Origin: Actinoplanes sp. DH11 | Lineage (GTDB): Bacteria > Actinomycetota > Actinomycetes > Mycobacteriales > Micromonosporaceae | Assembly (NCBI RefSeq): GCF_020873875.1 | Contig: NZ_JAHWGU010000012.1 | Location: 1 to 64,000 of the forward strand | Length of the DNA stretch: 64,000 bases | Reading direction: 5' to 3' | Part shown: piece by piece, positions 52,641 through 63,578 of the stretch | Layout: every line of letters begins with the position of its first letter | Position numbering within the stretch: the first letter of the stretch is position 1 | Translations under genes and position numbers: made by a program | Notes under the pieces: generated by a model | Seen by the model: only the letters and a program-made list of their open reading frames with translations | Told to the model about the DNA's origin: nothing | Database searches by the model: none

Positions 52641-53516
52641 TCAGACCTTGAGGTAGAACCGCAGCGTGACCCACGCGGTAACCGCGCTGACCAGGGCGCC
52701 GACACCGGCGAGCAACGGCAGCATGAGCCAGACGTTGCTGTTCGGGATGGGCGTCAGGATCGTGGTCAGGGCCTGGAGCTTGTTGTCGAGCAGAACCACC
52801 TTGCCGATGAACAGCGCGACGAAGCCCAGGACCGCACCGACCAAGCCGGCGACCACCGCCTCCAGCACGAACGGTGCTTGGATGAACCAGTTCGATGCAC
52901 CGACAAGCTTCATCACCGCGACCTCGCGGCGTTTGCTGTAGGCGGCGACCTGGATGGTGTTGCCGACCAGCAGCAACGCGGCGAAGGCCATCACCGCCGC
53001 GACCACCAGGGACATCACCTGGATCGAGTTGAAGATCTTGAAGACCTTCTCGAGCAGGGTACGTTGATCGATGATCTGCCGGACGCCGGACAGACTCTCG
53101 ATCTCCTTGGCGAAGTCGTCGTACTTCTCCGGGTCCGTCAGCTTCACCCGGTACGACTCCGGAAGGCTGCTCGAACTGATCGAGTTGACGAAGTCGGGCG
53201 AGTCCTCCCAGAGCACCTTGAAGCGCTCGAAGGCCTGCTCTTTGCTCTCGTACGTCTTCTGGCGAACCAGCGGGTTGCTGTCGATCGCCTGATCGATCGC
53301 TGCCTTCTGGGCCTCGTCGACGTCGTCGTTCAGGAAGATCGAGACTTCGATCTCGCCGTAGTAGAAGGTCTTCATGCGGTCGACCTGCATGTACATGAGC
53401 ACGCTTGCGCCCAGCATGGTCAACGAGACCGACATGGTGATGATCATGGCGACCGTCATGGTGACGTTTCGCCACAGGCCCACCAAGACCTCGTTGAGGA
53501 CGTACTTCACGCGCAT
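52641..53516 (-). CDS. ftsX: cell division protein FtsX
   Basis: A 291-aa polytopic membrane partner of FtsE. The N-terminal MRVKYVLNEVLVGLWRNVTM and first membrane segment are followed by an extracellular domain (~50–165, with ISIFLND-like EVSIFLNDDVDEAQ) that activates cell-wall hydrolases. The three C-terminal membrane segments include VVAAVMAFAALLLVGNTIQ and the EVAVMKLVGAS coupling motif. It is 66 bp after ftsE. Confidence 0.97.
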   Translation of the reverse strand: MRVKYVLNEVLVGLWRNVTMTVAMIITMSVSLTMLGASVLMYMQVDRMKTFYYGEIEVSIFLNDDVDEAQKAAIDQAIDSNPLVRQKTYESKEQAFERFKVLWEDSPDFVNSISSSSLPESYRVKLTDPEKYDDFAKEIESLSGVRQIIDQRTLLEKVFKIFNSIQVMSLVVAAVMAFAALLLVGNTIQVAAYSKRREVAVMKLVGASNWFIQAPFVLEAVVAGLVGAVLGFVALFIGKVVLLDNKLQALTTILTPIPNSNVWLMLPLLAGVGALVSAVTAWVTLRFYLKV

Positions 53517-53582
53517 CGGGGGGATCCTTCCAGGACTCCGCGCTTTCCTGCGTCAGCTTTCGGTACGTGCACGGAGCCGGGC

Positions 53583-54263
53583 CTAGCCGTAGACACCGCG
53601 GGCCTGGTCACGGACGATCCGTCCGCTTTCGATCTCGATGACCCGCCGGCGCATCTGGTTGACGATGTTGGAGTCGTGCGTGACCATCACGACGGTCGTG
53701 CCGGTCCGGTTGATGCGGTCGAGCAGTCGCATGATCTCGATCGACGTGTCCGGGTCGAGGTTACCGGTGGGCTCGTCCGCCAGGAGGATCAGCGGACGGT
53801 TCACGAACGCCCGCGCCACCGCGACACGCTGCTGCTCACCACCGGAGAGCTCGTGCGGGTAACGGTGCTCCTTGCCGCCGAGGCCGACCAGCTCGAGCAC
53901 CTCGGGCACGACGCGCCGGGCGACGGCCTTCGTCTTGCCGATCACCTCGAGGGCGAACGCGACGTTCTCGTACGCCGTGCGGTTGGGCAGCAGCCTGAAG
54001 TCCTGGAAGACGCACCCGATCGAGCGGCGGAAGTGCGGGATCTTCCAGGAGCGGAGCGAGGTCACGTCCTTGGCGTTCACCACCACCTTGCCGCTGGTCG
54101 GAGCGACCTCTTTCAGCAGCAGCTTGATGATCGTCGACTTACCGGAACCGGAGGGGCCGATGAAGAAGACGAACTCGCCCTTCTCGATGCCGACGCTGAC
54201 ATTGTCCAACGACGGCCGAGACGCCTTCGGATACGTCTTCGTCACGTTCTCGAGCTGAATCAC
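53583..54263 (-). CDS. ftsE: cell division ATP-binding protein FtsE
   Basis: A 226-aa ABC ATPase. Walker A GPSGSGKST, Q-loop FQDFRLLPNR, signature LSGGEQQRVAVARA, Walker B LILLADEPTGNLD and the H-loop VVMVTHDSN are all present. With FtsX it transmits cytoplasmic ATP hydrolysis to a cell-wall hydrolase. I chose the GTG start (VIQLENVTKTYPK) since the family begins there; no Shine-Dalgarno precedes it, suggesting a leaderless transcript, and an in-frame TTG lies 12 codons upstream. Confidence 0.96.
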   Translation of the reverse strand: MIQLENVTKTYPKASRPSLDNVSVGIEKGEFVFFIGPSGSGKSTIIKLLLKEVAPTSGKVVVNAKDVTSLRSWKIPHFRRSIGCVFQDFRLLPNRTAYENVAFALEVIGKTKAVARRVVPEVLELVGLGGKEHRYPHELSGGEQQRVAVARAFVNRPLILLADEPTGNLDPDTSIEIMRLLDRINRTGTTVVMVTHDSNIVNQMRRRVIEIESGRIVRDQARGVYG

Positions 54264-54353
54264 GGGACAGGAGTCTACGCGGTGTAACGAAATCGCCAAG
54301 CCTGCCGGGGGCCGGAATATTTACCACCTGCAGTAACGGCAAACCTGGGCACT

Positions 54354-54381
54354 CCTCGCCTGACCCAGCGTTCAGGCGAGG
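54354..54381. terminator. terminator of prfB
   Basis: Perfect 10-bp stem CCTCGCCTGA / TCAGGCGAGG with an eight-base loop, between the prfB stop and ftsE. Confidence 0.8.
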
Positions 54382-54404
54382 TAGCGCTCAGTCACCGAGT
54401 CGGG

Positions 54405-55517
54405 TCAGGCGCTCATCTGGTTCTGCTTGCGCCACCGGATGCCCGCCTCGATGAAGCCGTCCAGATCGCCGTCGAAGACCGACGTCGGGTTACCGACCTC
54501 GAACTCGGTGCGCAGGTCCTTCACCATCTGGTAGGGGTGCAGGACGTACGAACGCATCTGGTCGCCCCACGATCCGGTGGTGTCCTGCTTCAGGCCGGCC
54601 ATCTTGGCCTCCTCCTCCTGGCGCTTGCGCTCCAGCAGACGGGCCTGAAGAACACGCATCGCGGACGCCTTGTTCTGCAGCTGGGACTTCTCGTTCTGAC
54701 ACGTCACCACGATGTTGGTCGGAATATGCGTCAGGCGCACGGCCGAGTCGGTCGTGTTCACGCTCTGCCCACCGGGGCCGGACGAGCGGTAGACGTCGAC
54801 GCGGATCTCGTTCTCCGGGATGTCGATGTGGTCGGTCTGCTCCACCACCGGCATCACCTCGACACCGGCGAAGCTGGTCTGGCGGCGGCCCTGGTTGTCG
54901 AACGGGCTGATCCGGACCAGGCGGTGGGTGCCCGACTCCACGCTGAGGGTGCCGAACGCGTACGGCACCTTGACCGTGAAGGTGGCGGATTTGAGGCCGG
55001 CCTCCTCCGCGTACGACGTCTCGTAGACCTCGGTCGGGTAGCCGTGCCGCTCCGCCCACCGCAGGTACATCCGCATGAGCATCTCGGCGAAGTCGGCGGC
55101 GTCCACGCCACCGGCGCCGGCCCGGATGGCCACCAGTGCCTCCCGGGAGTCGTACTCACCGGAGAGGAGGGTGCGGACCTCCATCTCCTCGATCGACTTC
55201 GTCAGGGTGGTGATCTCGTCACCCACCTCGGCGATCGAGCCGGCGTCCCCCTCCGCCTCGGCCATCTCCAGGAGCAGCGCCGCGTCGTCGAGACGCGACC
55301 GCAGGCGCTCCAGCTTGGAGATCTCTCCCGAGACATAGGAGAGGCGGCTGTTGACCTCCTGCGCGCGCGCCTGGTCGTCCCAGAGGTCCGGGGCGGAGGC
55401 CTGCTCCTCCAGCTCCGCCTTGTCGCGGCGCAGCCGGTCCACGTCGATGACGGTCTCGATGTTGCGGAGGGTGGCGTCGAGGACTTTGAGTTGCTCAGGG
55501 AAGTCGGCAGCGGTCAC
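54405..55517 (-). CDS. prfB: peptide chain release factor 2
   Basis: A 370-aa class I release factor reading UGA and UAA. The GGQ loop SGPGGQSVNTTDSAVRLTH triggers peptidyl-tRNA hydrolysis, and the codon-recognition tripeptide SPF is in VRISPFDNQGR. The N-terminal helical domain spans ~1–110. The GTG start VTAADFPEQL gives full family length, so there is no programmed frameshift as in E. coli. It lies upstream of ftsE, the conserved actinobacterial order. Confidence 0.97.
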   Translation of the reverse strand: MTAADFPEQLKVLDATLRNIETVIDVDRLRRDKAELEEQASAPDLWDDQARAQEVNSRLSYVSGEISKLERLRSRLDDAALLLEMAEAEGDAGSIAEVGDEITTLTKSIEEMEVRTLLSGEYDSREALVAIRAGAGGVDAADFAEMLMRMYLRWAERHGYPTEVYETSYAEEAGLKSATFTVKVPYAFGTLSVESGTHRLVRISPFDNQGRRQTSFAGVEVMPVVEQTDHIDIPENEIRVDVYRSSGPGGQSVNTTDSAVRLTHIPTNIVVTCQNEKSQLQNKASAMRVLQARLLERKRQEEEAKMAGLKQDTTGSWGDQMRSYVLHPYQMVKDLRTEFEVGNPTSVFDGDLDGFIEAGIRWRKQNQMSA

Positions 55518-55535
55518 GACACCCAAGACTACGCC

Positions 55536-55559
55536 GCCCGGCCAGAAAGCTGGCCGGGC
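55536..55559. terminator. terminator of PadR gene
   Basis: Perfect 10-bp stem GCCCGGCCAG / CTGGCCGGGC with an AAAG loop, 10 bp downstream of the PadR stop on the minus strand. Confidence 0.85.
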
Positions 55560-55569
55560 AGGTCGTATA

Positions 55570-56085
55570 TCAGCTCGTCGGCACGGCCTTGAGCCACGTG
55601 AGCGCGGCCTTGTGGTAGGCCACGGCGAACTCGAGGGCCGCCGCACCGTACGGGTCGCCGTTCTTCTTCGCCTCCTTGGCCTGCTCCTTCGCCATGGCGA
55701 GAGCCTCCGAGTGGTACTGGTTGGCGTTGCTGTAGAGAGCCTCCAGCTGGTCGCCGCTGTGCTGCTGCCCGAAGGCGACCCGGAGCGCCACCGGGTTGCG
55801 CAGCGCGTCACGGCCCGGCGTCTCGGCGAGCCAGCGGCCGAAGGCGCGCTTGCCGGACGCCGTGATGGCGTAGGGCTGGCTGGACCGAGGGCCCGGCTTA
55901 CCGAGGCGGACATAACCCATTTCGGCCAGTACGGGTAATTCGCGGTAGACCTGGCTCCGCGTCATCGACCAGTAGGGCCCGAGGCGGCGTTCGGCAGCCG
56001 CCATCAGCTGACCGCCGGTCATCGGACCCTCGTGGAGGAGTCCGAGGAGGGCAGCCGCCGTCGGATTGATTTGGAAGTCGGGCAT
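55570..56085 (-). CDS. PadR family transcriptional regulator
   Basis: A 171-aa winged-helix repressor. N-terminal domain AAALLGLLHEGPMTGGQLMAA, recognition helix region SMTRSQVYRELPVLAEMGYV, wing GKPGPRSSQPYAITASGKRAF. C-terminal Vir-type helices (residues ~100–171) mediate dimerisation. The start MPDFQINPT fits the family; upstream codons are open but low quality. The 397-bp gap upstream likely holds its promoter and perhaps a self-regulated operator. The target is unknown. Confidence 0.93.
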   Translation of the reverse strand: MPDFQINPTAAALLGLLHEGPMTGGQLMAAAERRLGPYWSMTRSQVYRELPVLAEMGYVRLGKPGPRSSQPYAITASGKRAFGRWLAETPGRDALRNPVALRVAFGQQHSGDQLEALYSNANQYHSEALAMAKEQAKEAKKNGDPYGAAALEFAVAYHKAALTWLKAVPTS

Positions 56086-56482
56086 GCCTAATAAGCTGCC
56101 ACTTTGTCGCGCCGACGTCCAGGATTTCGCCTGATCCGTCCAGTTTGCGCCTCCACTTGCGACTGTCCCGGACAGACAGTCCGACAACGAGCGTGCAGAC
56201 ACCGCGTTTTGCCGTTCGGAGCGTGATTGACCAGGTAAAATGGTCCAGCGAATCGGTCAGACGACGCGTGCGAGGCAGGAAGTACCACAAAACGGGCAAG
56301 GCGCGCATGCAAGAAGCGACAATCCAGCCGCGCGCCGCCCTAACGGGGACTAATGGCTCACCCACCCCGGTGAAGTCCCGCCGGGACCACCGGGGTGTCG
56401 TCCCGCGACCGCCGAACCACCCCTGCCGGACCCATCGGCGGCCGCTCCGGGCACCGCAGGTTCGCCGGTTACCCTGACCTCC
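56086..56482. other. 397-bp intergenic gap between divergent genes
   Basis: The left part is comparatively A/T-rich and probably contains the PadR promoter and operator; no clear palindrome stands out. The right part is GC-rich and precedes the 330-aa membrane protein gene. No RNA gene recognised. Confidence 0.4.
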
Positions 56483-57475
56483 ATGACCGACCGTCACACC
56501 GCCCCGGAGAGCGTCGAGGAGTCGCGGCTCACCGTGGCACTGATCTCCGCCGCCGCCCTCGCCTGGACGGCCGCGATGATCTGGTCCGCCCGGGTCACCA
56601 TCACCGGCCGCGCGAGCGCCGAGATGGAGGTGACCTCGACGGCGTATGCGCTGCCCGGCGCCGTCTCCGCCGCGCTCGTCGCCGGCGCCGCCGTGGCCCT
56701 GCTCGTGCTGACGACGATCGGTCTCCGCCGTCCGCTCGGCGCCAGCGTCCGGTTCGCCGTCGCGACCGGCGCCGGCCTGCTCGTCGGCGTGCTCAGCGCC
56801 ATCCCGATCATCACGATCAACACGCTGGGCACGATCTACGCCGTGGTCGGTGGCACCGTCGCGGCCGCCGCCACCATCGGCGGCGCGCTGGCCGGGTTCC
56901 GGATCCCGCCGGTCATCGCGGCCGCCGCTGCCGCCTCGGTCGGCGTGTTCGTGATCGGCTTCGCGCTCAACCTGTTCCAGGCTCCGGTGCTCGAACTGCT
57001 CGGTGCCGGCGACACCGAGTCGTCGGCGAACGCGGCACAGTGGTTCTCCTACGGCCAGTCAGCTGTCAGTGGTCTCGCCGCCGGGCTGATCGCCTACGCC
57101 CTGCTGCGCCGGGCCCGCCGCCACGCCGACGGCACCGACGTGCGGTGGCCGCTCTACGCGCTCGCCGGCGCCGGCCCCGGCCTGGTCACGGTGATCGGCG
57201 AGATCCTGTCCCGGACCGCCGGGTCCGAGGTCCTCGAACTGGCCGGCAAGGTCAGCCCGCTCGACCAGCTGGCGCAGCAGATCCTCAGCACCGCGCGGCT
57301 CAACAGTGGTCTCGTCGTGATCTTCGTCGGCGCCATGACCGCGATGCTCGCCGTCGGGCGCACCATCACCCCCAAGCCGACCGAGCACGAGGACGACGAG
57401 GACGAGCCCGCCGAGGAGGGCGAACCTCAGGTCAGCTCGTCCAACTCCGAGACGGCGTACCACTCCAACTCGTGA
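56483..57475 (+). CDS. multi-pass membrane protein (330 aa), unknown
   Basis: Not recognised by name. About eight hydrophobic segments (ALISAAALAWTAAMIW, AALVAGAAVALLVLTTIG, GAGLLVGVLSAIPIITI, AAATIGGALAGFRI, VFVIGFALNLFQAPVLELL and others). The soluble acidic tail EHEDDEDEPAEEGEPQ is at the C-terminus. The charge pattern suggests both termini in the cytoplasm. Its 3' end overlaps the convergent DUF6912-type gene by 49 bp. Confidence 0.75.
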   Translation: MTDRHTAPESVEESRLTVALISAAALAWTAAMIWSARVTITGRASAEMEVTSTAYALPGAVSAALVAGAAVALLVLTTIGLRRPLGASVRFAVATGAGLLVGVLSAIPIITINTLGTIYAVVGGTVAAAATIGGALAGFRIPPVIAAAAAASVGVFVIGFALNLFQAPVLELLGAGDTESSANAAQWFSYGQSAVSGLAAGLIAYALLRRARRHADGTDVRWPLYALAGAGPGLVTVIGEILSRTAGSEVLELAGKVSPLDQLAQQILSTARLNSGLVVIFVGAMTAMLAVGRTITPKPTEHEDDEDEPAEEGEPQVSSSNSETAYHSNS

Positions 57476-57936
57476 TCCTCGGCGCTGTCGACGGTGAACT
57501 GGGCGTCCGGGTCACCGGCCAGCGCCTCCTCCACCACGTCGGCGGCGGCCGCGACCACCTCGGCCGCGTCGGTGCCGTCCACATGGATGCTGGCGACGTC
57601 CTTCAACGCGATCGGCGCAGGCAGCCGGACCGTGCTGGACCCCAGCTCGGTGTCCTCCCGGACCAGCGTGGAGCCGGGCACGTCGGCCGAGACCACGACA
57701 CGGCGGCGGGGCGCGGCCGGGTCGTGCCGCAGCAGTTGCAGGGCACCCTGTGCGGCGCGGGTGAAGGCGACGTACTCCAGCTCCTCCTCGTCGCCCTCCG
57801 CGTACCACTCCCGCAGCCCCGGCGTCACCGCGTGCGCGACCACCGCTGACTCCCCCAGCTGCCCGGTGCTCCGCAGGGCCGCCAGCAGCGGCACGGTGGC
57901 CGGCACGTAAACCCGGACCAGGTCGGTGATCGCCAC
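57427..57936 (-). CDS. DUF6912-type conserved actinobacterial protein
   Basis: A 169-aa soluble protein. The opening RVYVPATVPLLAALRSTGQL and the central ELEYVAFTRAAQGALQLL, plus the C-terminal HELEWYAVSELDEL, match a small actinobacterial family that I recall as DUF6912; its function is unknown. Its 3' end overlaps the convergent membrane-protein gene by 49 bp, so antisense effects between the mRNAs are possible. Confidence 0.7.
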   Translation of the reverse strand: MAITDLVRVYVPATVPLLAALRSTGQLGESAVVAHAVTPGLREWYAEGDEEELEYVAFTRAAQGALQLLRHDPAAPRRRVVVSADVPGSTLVREDTELGSSTVRLPAPIALKDVASIHVDGTDAAEVVAAAADVVEEALAGDPDAQFTVDSAEDHELEWYAVSELDELT

Positions 57937-58068
57937 GTCTTCCTCCTGCGTTCGCGTCCCGGTCAGTACACCGCCGCCGCGGTCCGGGAAGGCCCCATTT
58001 CACCAGGCGTCTCCGAATCGTGGCGACCCGGGACCGCCAACGGCCGCAAACGGTGGCAAACTCAGGCC

Positions 58069-58296
58069 ATGGAGCCCCGATTCCTCCTGCTGGGCGACGT
58101 CGCATCCGAACTGAACGTGTCGGACTCGCAGGTCTACCACATGGTGCGCAGCGGCGAGCTGCCCGCGATCAAGATCGGTGGGCGCGGTCAGTGGCGCGTG
58201 GAACGCACCAAGCTCGAGGAATACATCAAGCACAAGTACGACGAGACGGCCGCCTGGGTCAAGGACAACCCACTCACGGAGCGCGAGCCGGACTGA
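58069..58296 (+). CDS. excisionase-family HTH DNA-binding protein (BldC-like)
   Basis: A 75-aa MerR-like/excisionase helix-turn-helix protein. The pattern FLLLGDVASELNVSDSQVYH, then VRSGELPAIKIGGRGQWRV followed by LEEYIKHKY is that of the small actinobacterial AlpA/BldC-type regulators. No integrase is adjacent, so a role in chromosomal regulation is more likely than excision. Confidence 0.9.
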   Translation: MEPRFLLLGDVASELNVSDSQVYHMVRSGELPAIKIGGRGQWRVERTKLEEYIKHKYDETAAWVKDNPLTEREPD

Positions 58297-58406
58297 CGGT
58301 TTTGCCCCTTCCCCCGCATCGCAGCCGGGACATTGACCCCAGCGTCGCCGTTGACGAACACTGTCGAAGGCAAACGGAGGCAAACGCAACGAGCGGGGGG
58401 TTCGCG

Positions 58407-59030
58407 ATGCAGTCCACCATCCATCTACGCCCGGTGCCCCGTTACGAGCCACCGTTCGACGACGAACTCGAGCCTCAGGTGTGGAGCCCGCCGCGGCAGC
58501 TGGCTCTGGACTGGAGCGTCCCCGCGCTCCCTTCGCCGGCCTCGTCCGCGCCCTCCCCGCCCTCTACCTCCTCTCCCGCTTCGTCCCCCGGTTCACCTTC
58601 GTCCCCCGGTTCGCCTCCGCCCCCTGGTTCGCCGCCTTCCACGGAGCGGCCCGCGGTCGCCGGCGCCTCCGGTGACGCACGGCTGGCCGTCCGGCGCTTC
58701 GTGCACCTCTGCGTCGAAGTGCTCAACGGCTTCCGCCCGGCCGGCCACCTCCGCCGGCTCAGCCGCCCCACCGACGCCGCCGACGTGGTGAACGCCGGCC
58801 TGGCCGGCGCCCGCTGGGTCACCGCCCTGCGCAAAACCCACCGCGAGGGCGGCCGCCGCCCCCGCCGCCCCGCCGCCGTCGCCGTGCTCCGCGTCAGGTT
58901 GTGCGAGCCCCGCCCCGGCGCCGTCGAGGCCGCCGTGGTGCTGGTGACCGGCGAGCGGACGTGGGCGCTGGCCCTCCGCATGGAGCTGCACCAGCAGAGC
59001 TGGGTGGTGACCACCCTGCGCATAATCTGA
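58407..59030 (+). CDS. Rv3235 family protein (DUF6459)
   Basis: A 207-aa protein. The N-terminus (HLRPVPRYEPPFDDELEPQ) matches the Rv3235/DUF6459 family typical beside secA in actinobacteria. It is joined by a Ser/Pro linker (~45–80, SSPGSPSSPGSPPPPGSPP) to a C-terminal domain (LAVRRFVHLCVEVLNGFRPA … ALALRMELHQQSWVVTTLRI). The linker DNA consists of short CCCCCGGTTCGCC-type repeats. Function is unknown, with a possible Sec-related link by synteny only. Confidence 0.85.
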   Translation: MQSTIHLRPVPRYEPPFDDELEPQVWSPPRQLALDWSVPALPSPASSAPSPPSTSSPASSPGSPSSPGSPPPPGSPPSTERPAVAGASGDARLAVRRFVHLCVEVLNGFRPAGHLRRLSRPTDAADVVNAGLAGARWVTALRKTHREGGRRPRRPAAVAVLRVRLCEPRPGAVEAAVVLVTGERTWALALRMELHQQSWVVTTLRII

Positions 59031-59073
59031 GCCACCCGCCAGCCGTCCTTGCCCGGGCAGCACCACAAACCTT

Positions 59074-59150
59074 GAGCACGCCACACCCGGGCGCGGAGTT
59101 TCCGAGCACGCCACACCCGGGCGCGGAGTTTCCGAGCACGCCACATCGGC
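59074..59150. repeat. 30-bp tandem repeat
   Basis: GAGCACGCCACA starts at 59074, 59104 and 59134. The first two 30-bp units are identical and the third diverges after 15 bases. Confidence 0.92.
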
Positions 59151-59463
59151 GCGAACTCCAAGCTCACCGCGTCCCAGTGTCGCGGCGAACCCGGCACGCC
59201 CAGTGCTGCGGCGAACCCGGCGCGGGTAAGCCCAGCACGGCGGCAAATCCCCCGGGGCGCCCGGTGAGCAGCACAGGCGGCGGGCGTCCCGGGCTTTGCA
59301 TCGCGGCCGCGAGCCTCCGACGCCACCTTGCAGTCGTCCCAGGCCCTGCGGGCAACTACGACGGCGGCCCTTCAGCGCCTGGTGGTCGGCACACATCCGG
59401 CGGTCGACCGGGGCCGGCCCTCCCTCGCCCGGCACGCTGCCGGAGCCTTGCCAGCCTGCTTCC

Positions 59464-59597
59464 GGCACTCACCCGGCTTCCGAGGTGCCGTAGCCCTCCC
59501 AACCTGCTTCTGGCACTCACCCGGCTTCCGAGGTGCCGTAGCCCTCCCAACCTGCTTCCGGCACTCACCCGGCTTCCGAGGTGCCGTAGCCCTCTTC
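59464..59597. repeat. 48-bp tandem repeat
   Basis: GGCACTCACCCGGCTTCCGA starts at 59464, 59512 and 59560. The first and second units differ at one or two positions, and the third ends partway. A plus-strand frame translates it as HSPGFRGAVA-type repeats. Confidence 0.95.
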
Positions 59598-59821
59598 CCG
59601 GCTTGGGCCAGGACGTCCGGGCACTACTCAAGCGTGCAGGTGCCTGACACCGCTTCAGAGATCGCCGGACCGAACCCGAACTGGCTTACGCCTGTGATCG
59701 CTGAAACGGCTGTCGGACGCCCACAAGCACAAACCGGCGCTGACGCCCCCAGCCGATATCGCCCACGCGCCAACTCGTGCCCTTACCAGCCCGGAGACGC
59801 CGAAAACGCCGCCTGCGCCCA

Positions 59822-59905
59822 GATGTTGATCTGCTAGCGCTACGAAATCGCTGTGATCATGGACCTGAAACCGCGATTTCGCATCGCTAGCAGATCAACA
59901 ACGCC
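59822..59905 (+). repeat. hairpin repeat element, copy 4
   Basis: Same 84-bp element as copies 1 and 3, same orientation (centre GGACCTGAAAC). The right flank ACGCGGGCCCACCGCAGCG matches copy 3 closely. Confidence 0.95.
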
Positions 59906-60250
59906 ACGCGGGCCCACCGCAGCGGGTCGCGGCTGCTCACTCACTGACCACCAAGGCACCTGGGGGCGGCTTGACTGCACCACGGGGACGCCCTTCACCG
60001 GCCGCCCGGCGGTCACAAGCAGCGAAGCCGAGCGGTCGAATACAACCCGAACGCGCCGAGTCGCGGCCCGCCAGGCCGATCGCTGGCGCGAATAGGGAAT
60101 CTGACGAGCAGACCGGCCTGGTGAACGTTCGCGATCGAAGTACTGGATGGCCACGCGGGCGCAGGCGCAGCGGCCAGCCGGCGGCGGCGGCGCAGCCTGT
60201 ATCACGCAGTGGCCCACCGCGTCCCCACCCGGTGGCCGCCGGATCCCCAC

Positions 60251-60345
60251 GAGTGGCATGCCGCGTCCCCCAGCGGTGACATGCCGCGTCCCCAAGCGGT
60301 GACACGCCGCGTCCCCCAGCGGTGACATGCCGCGTCCTCCACAGG
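60251..60345. repeat. 22/23-bp tandem repeat
   Basis: Four to five units of the form GGTGACATGCCGCGTCCCC(C/A)AGC; the outer units are degenerate. Located 150 bp from the secA 3' end. Confidence 0.9.
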
Positions 60346-60414
60346 GTGGACGCCGCGCTTCCCGCACCATGGACGCCGCGCCCGGGCGAGGGCGGGCGAG
60401 CGCTGGAACGGGAA

Positions 60415-60449
60415 CGGCCCGCAGCCGGCTTGTGCCGGGCTGCGGGCCG
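60415..60449 (-). terminator. terminator of secA
   Basis: CGGCCCGCAGCCGGC / GCCGGGCTGCGGGCCG stem with a TTGT loop and one bulged base, ~50 bp after the secA stop codon. Confidence 0.8.
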
Positions 60450-60500
60450 CGTGGAGCCATTCCCTATTGCCTGTGGCCCTGGAGGGCCGTGAGGGCTCTG

Positions 60501-63404
<2,904 letters not shown>

Positions 63405-63578
63405 GGGTCAACGCTCCCCTAGACAGTCTGCCGAACCATCGTAGGCACCTTCGCCCGAGACCTGTGACCCGAGCCTCCGGTGAAACTCGCAATCCGGGCG
63501 AAACGTGTCGGTAAGTTCGCTGACAGCGTCATTTCAAACCGGTTTGGTGTCCGGGCGCGTCACGGCAAGGATGGCTGA

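Larger units (their letters stand above)
59031..60500. other. 1.47-kb repeat-rich intergenic gap
   Basis: No gene is supported; open frames on both strands encode repeats or low-complexity sequence. The gap holds three tandem-repeat arrays (59074–59150, 59464–59597, 60251–60345), hairpin element copy 4 (59822–59905) and the secA terminator (60415–60449). Confidence 0.65.

Noticed and set aside
55400..55517. Programmed frameshift in prfB
   Set aside because: The frame is continuous from GTG at 55517; no in-frame UGA near codon 25 or Shine-Dalgarno-like slippery site.
58069..58296. Phage excisionase
   Set aside because: Small HTH protein of excisionase type but no integrase or phage genes nearby; BldC-like regulators share this fold.
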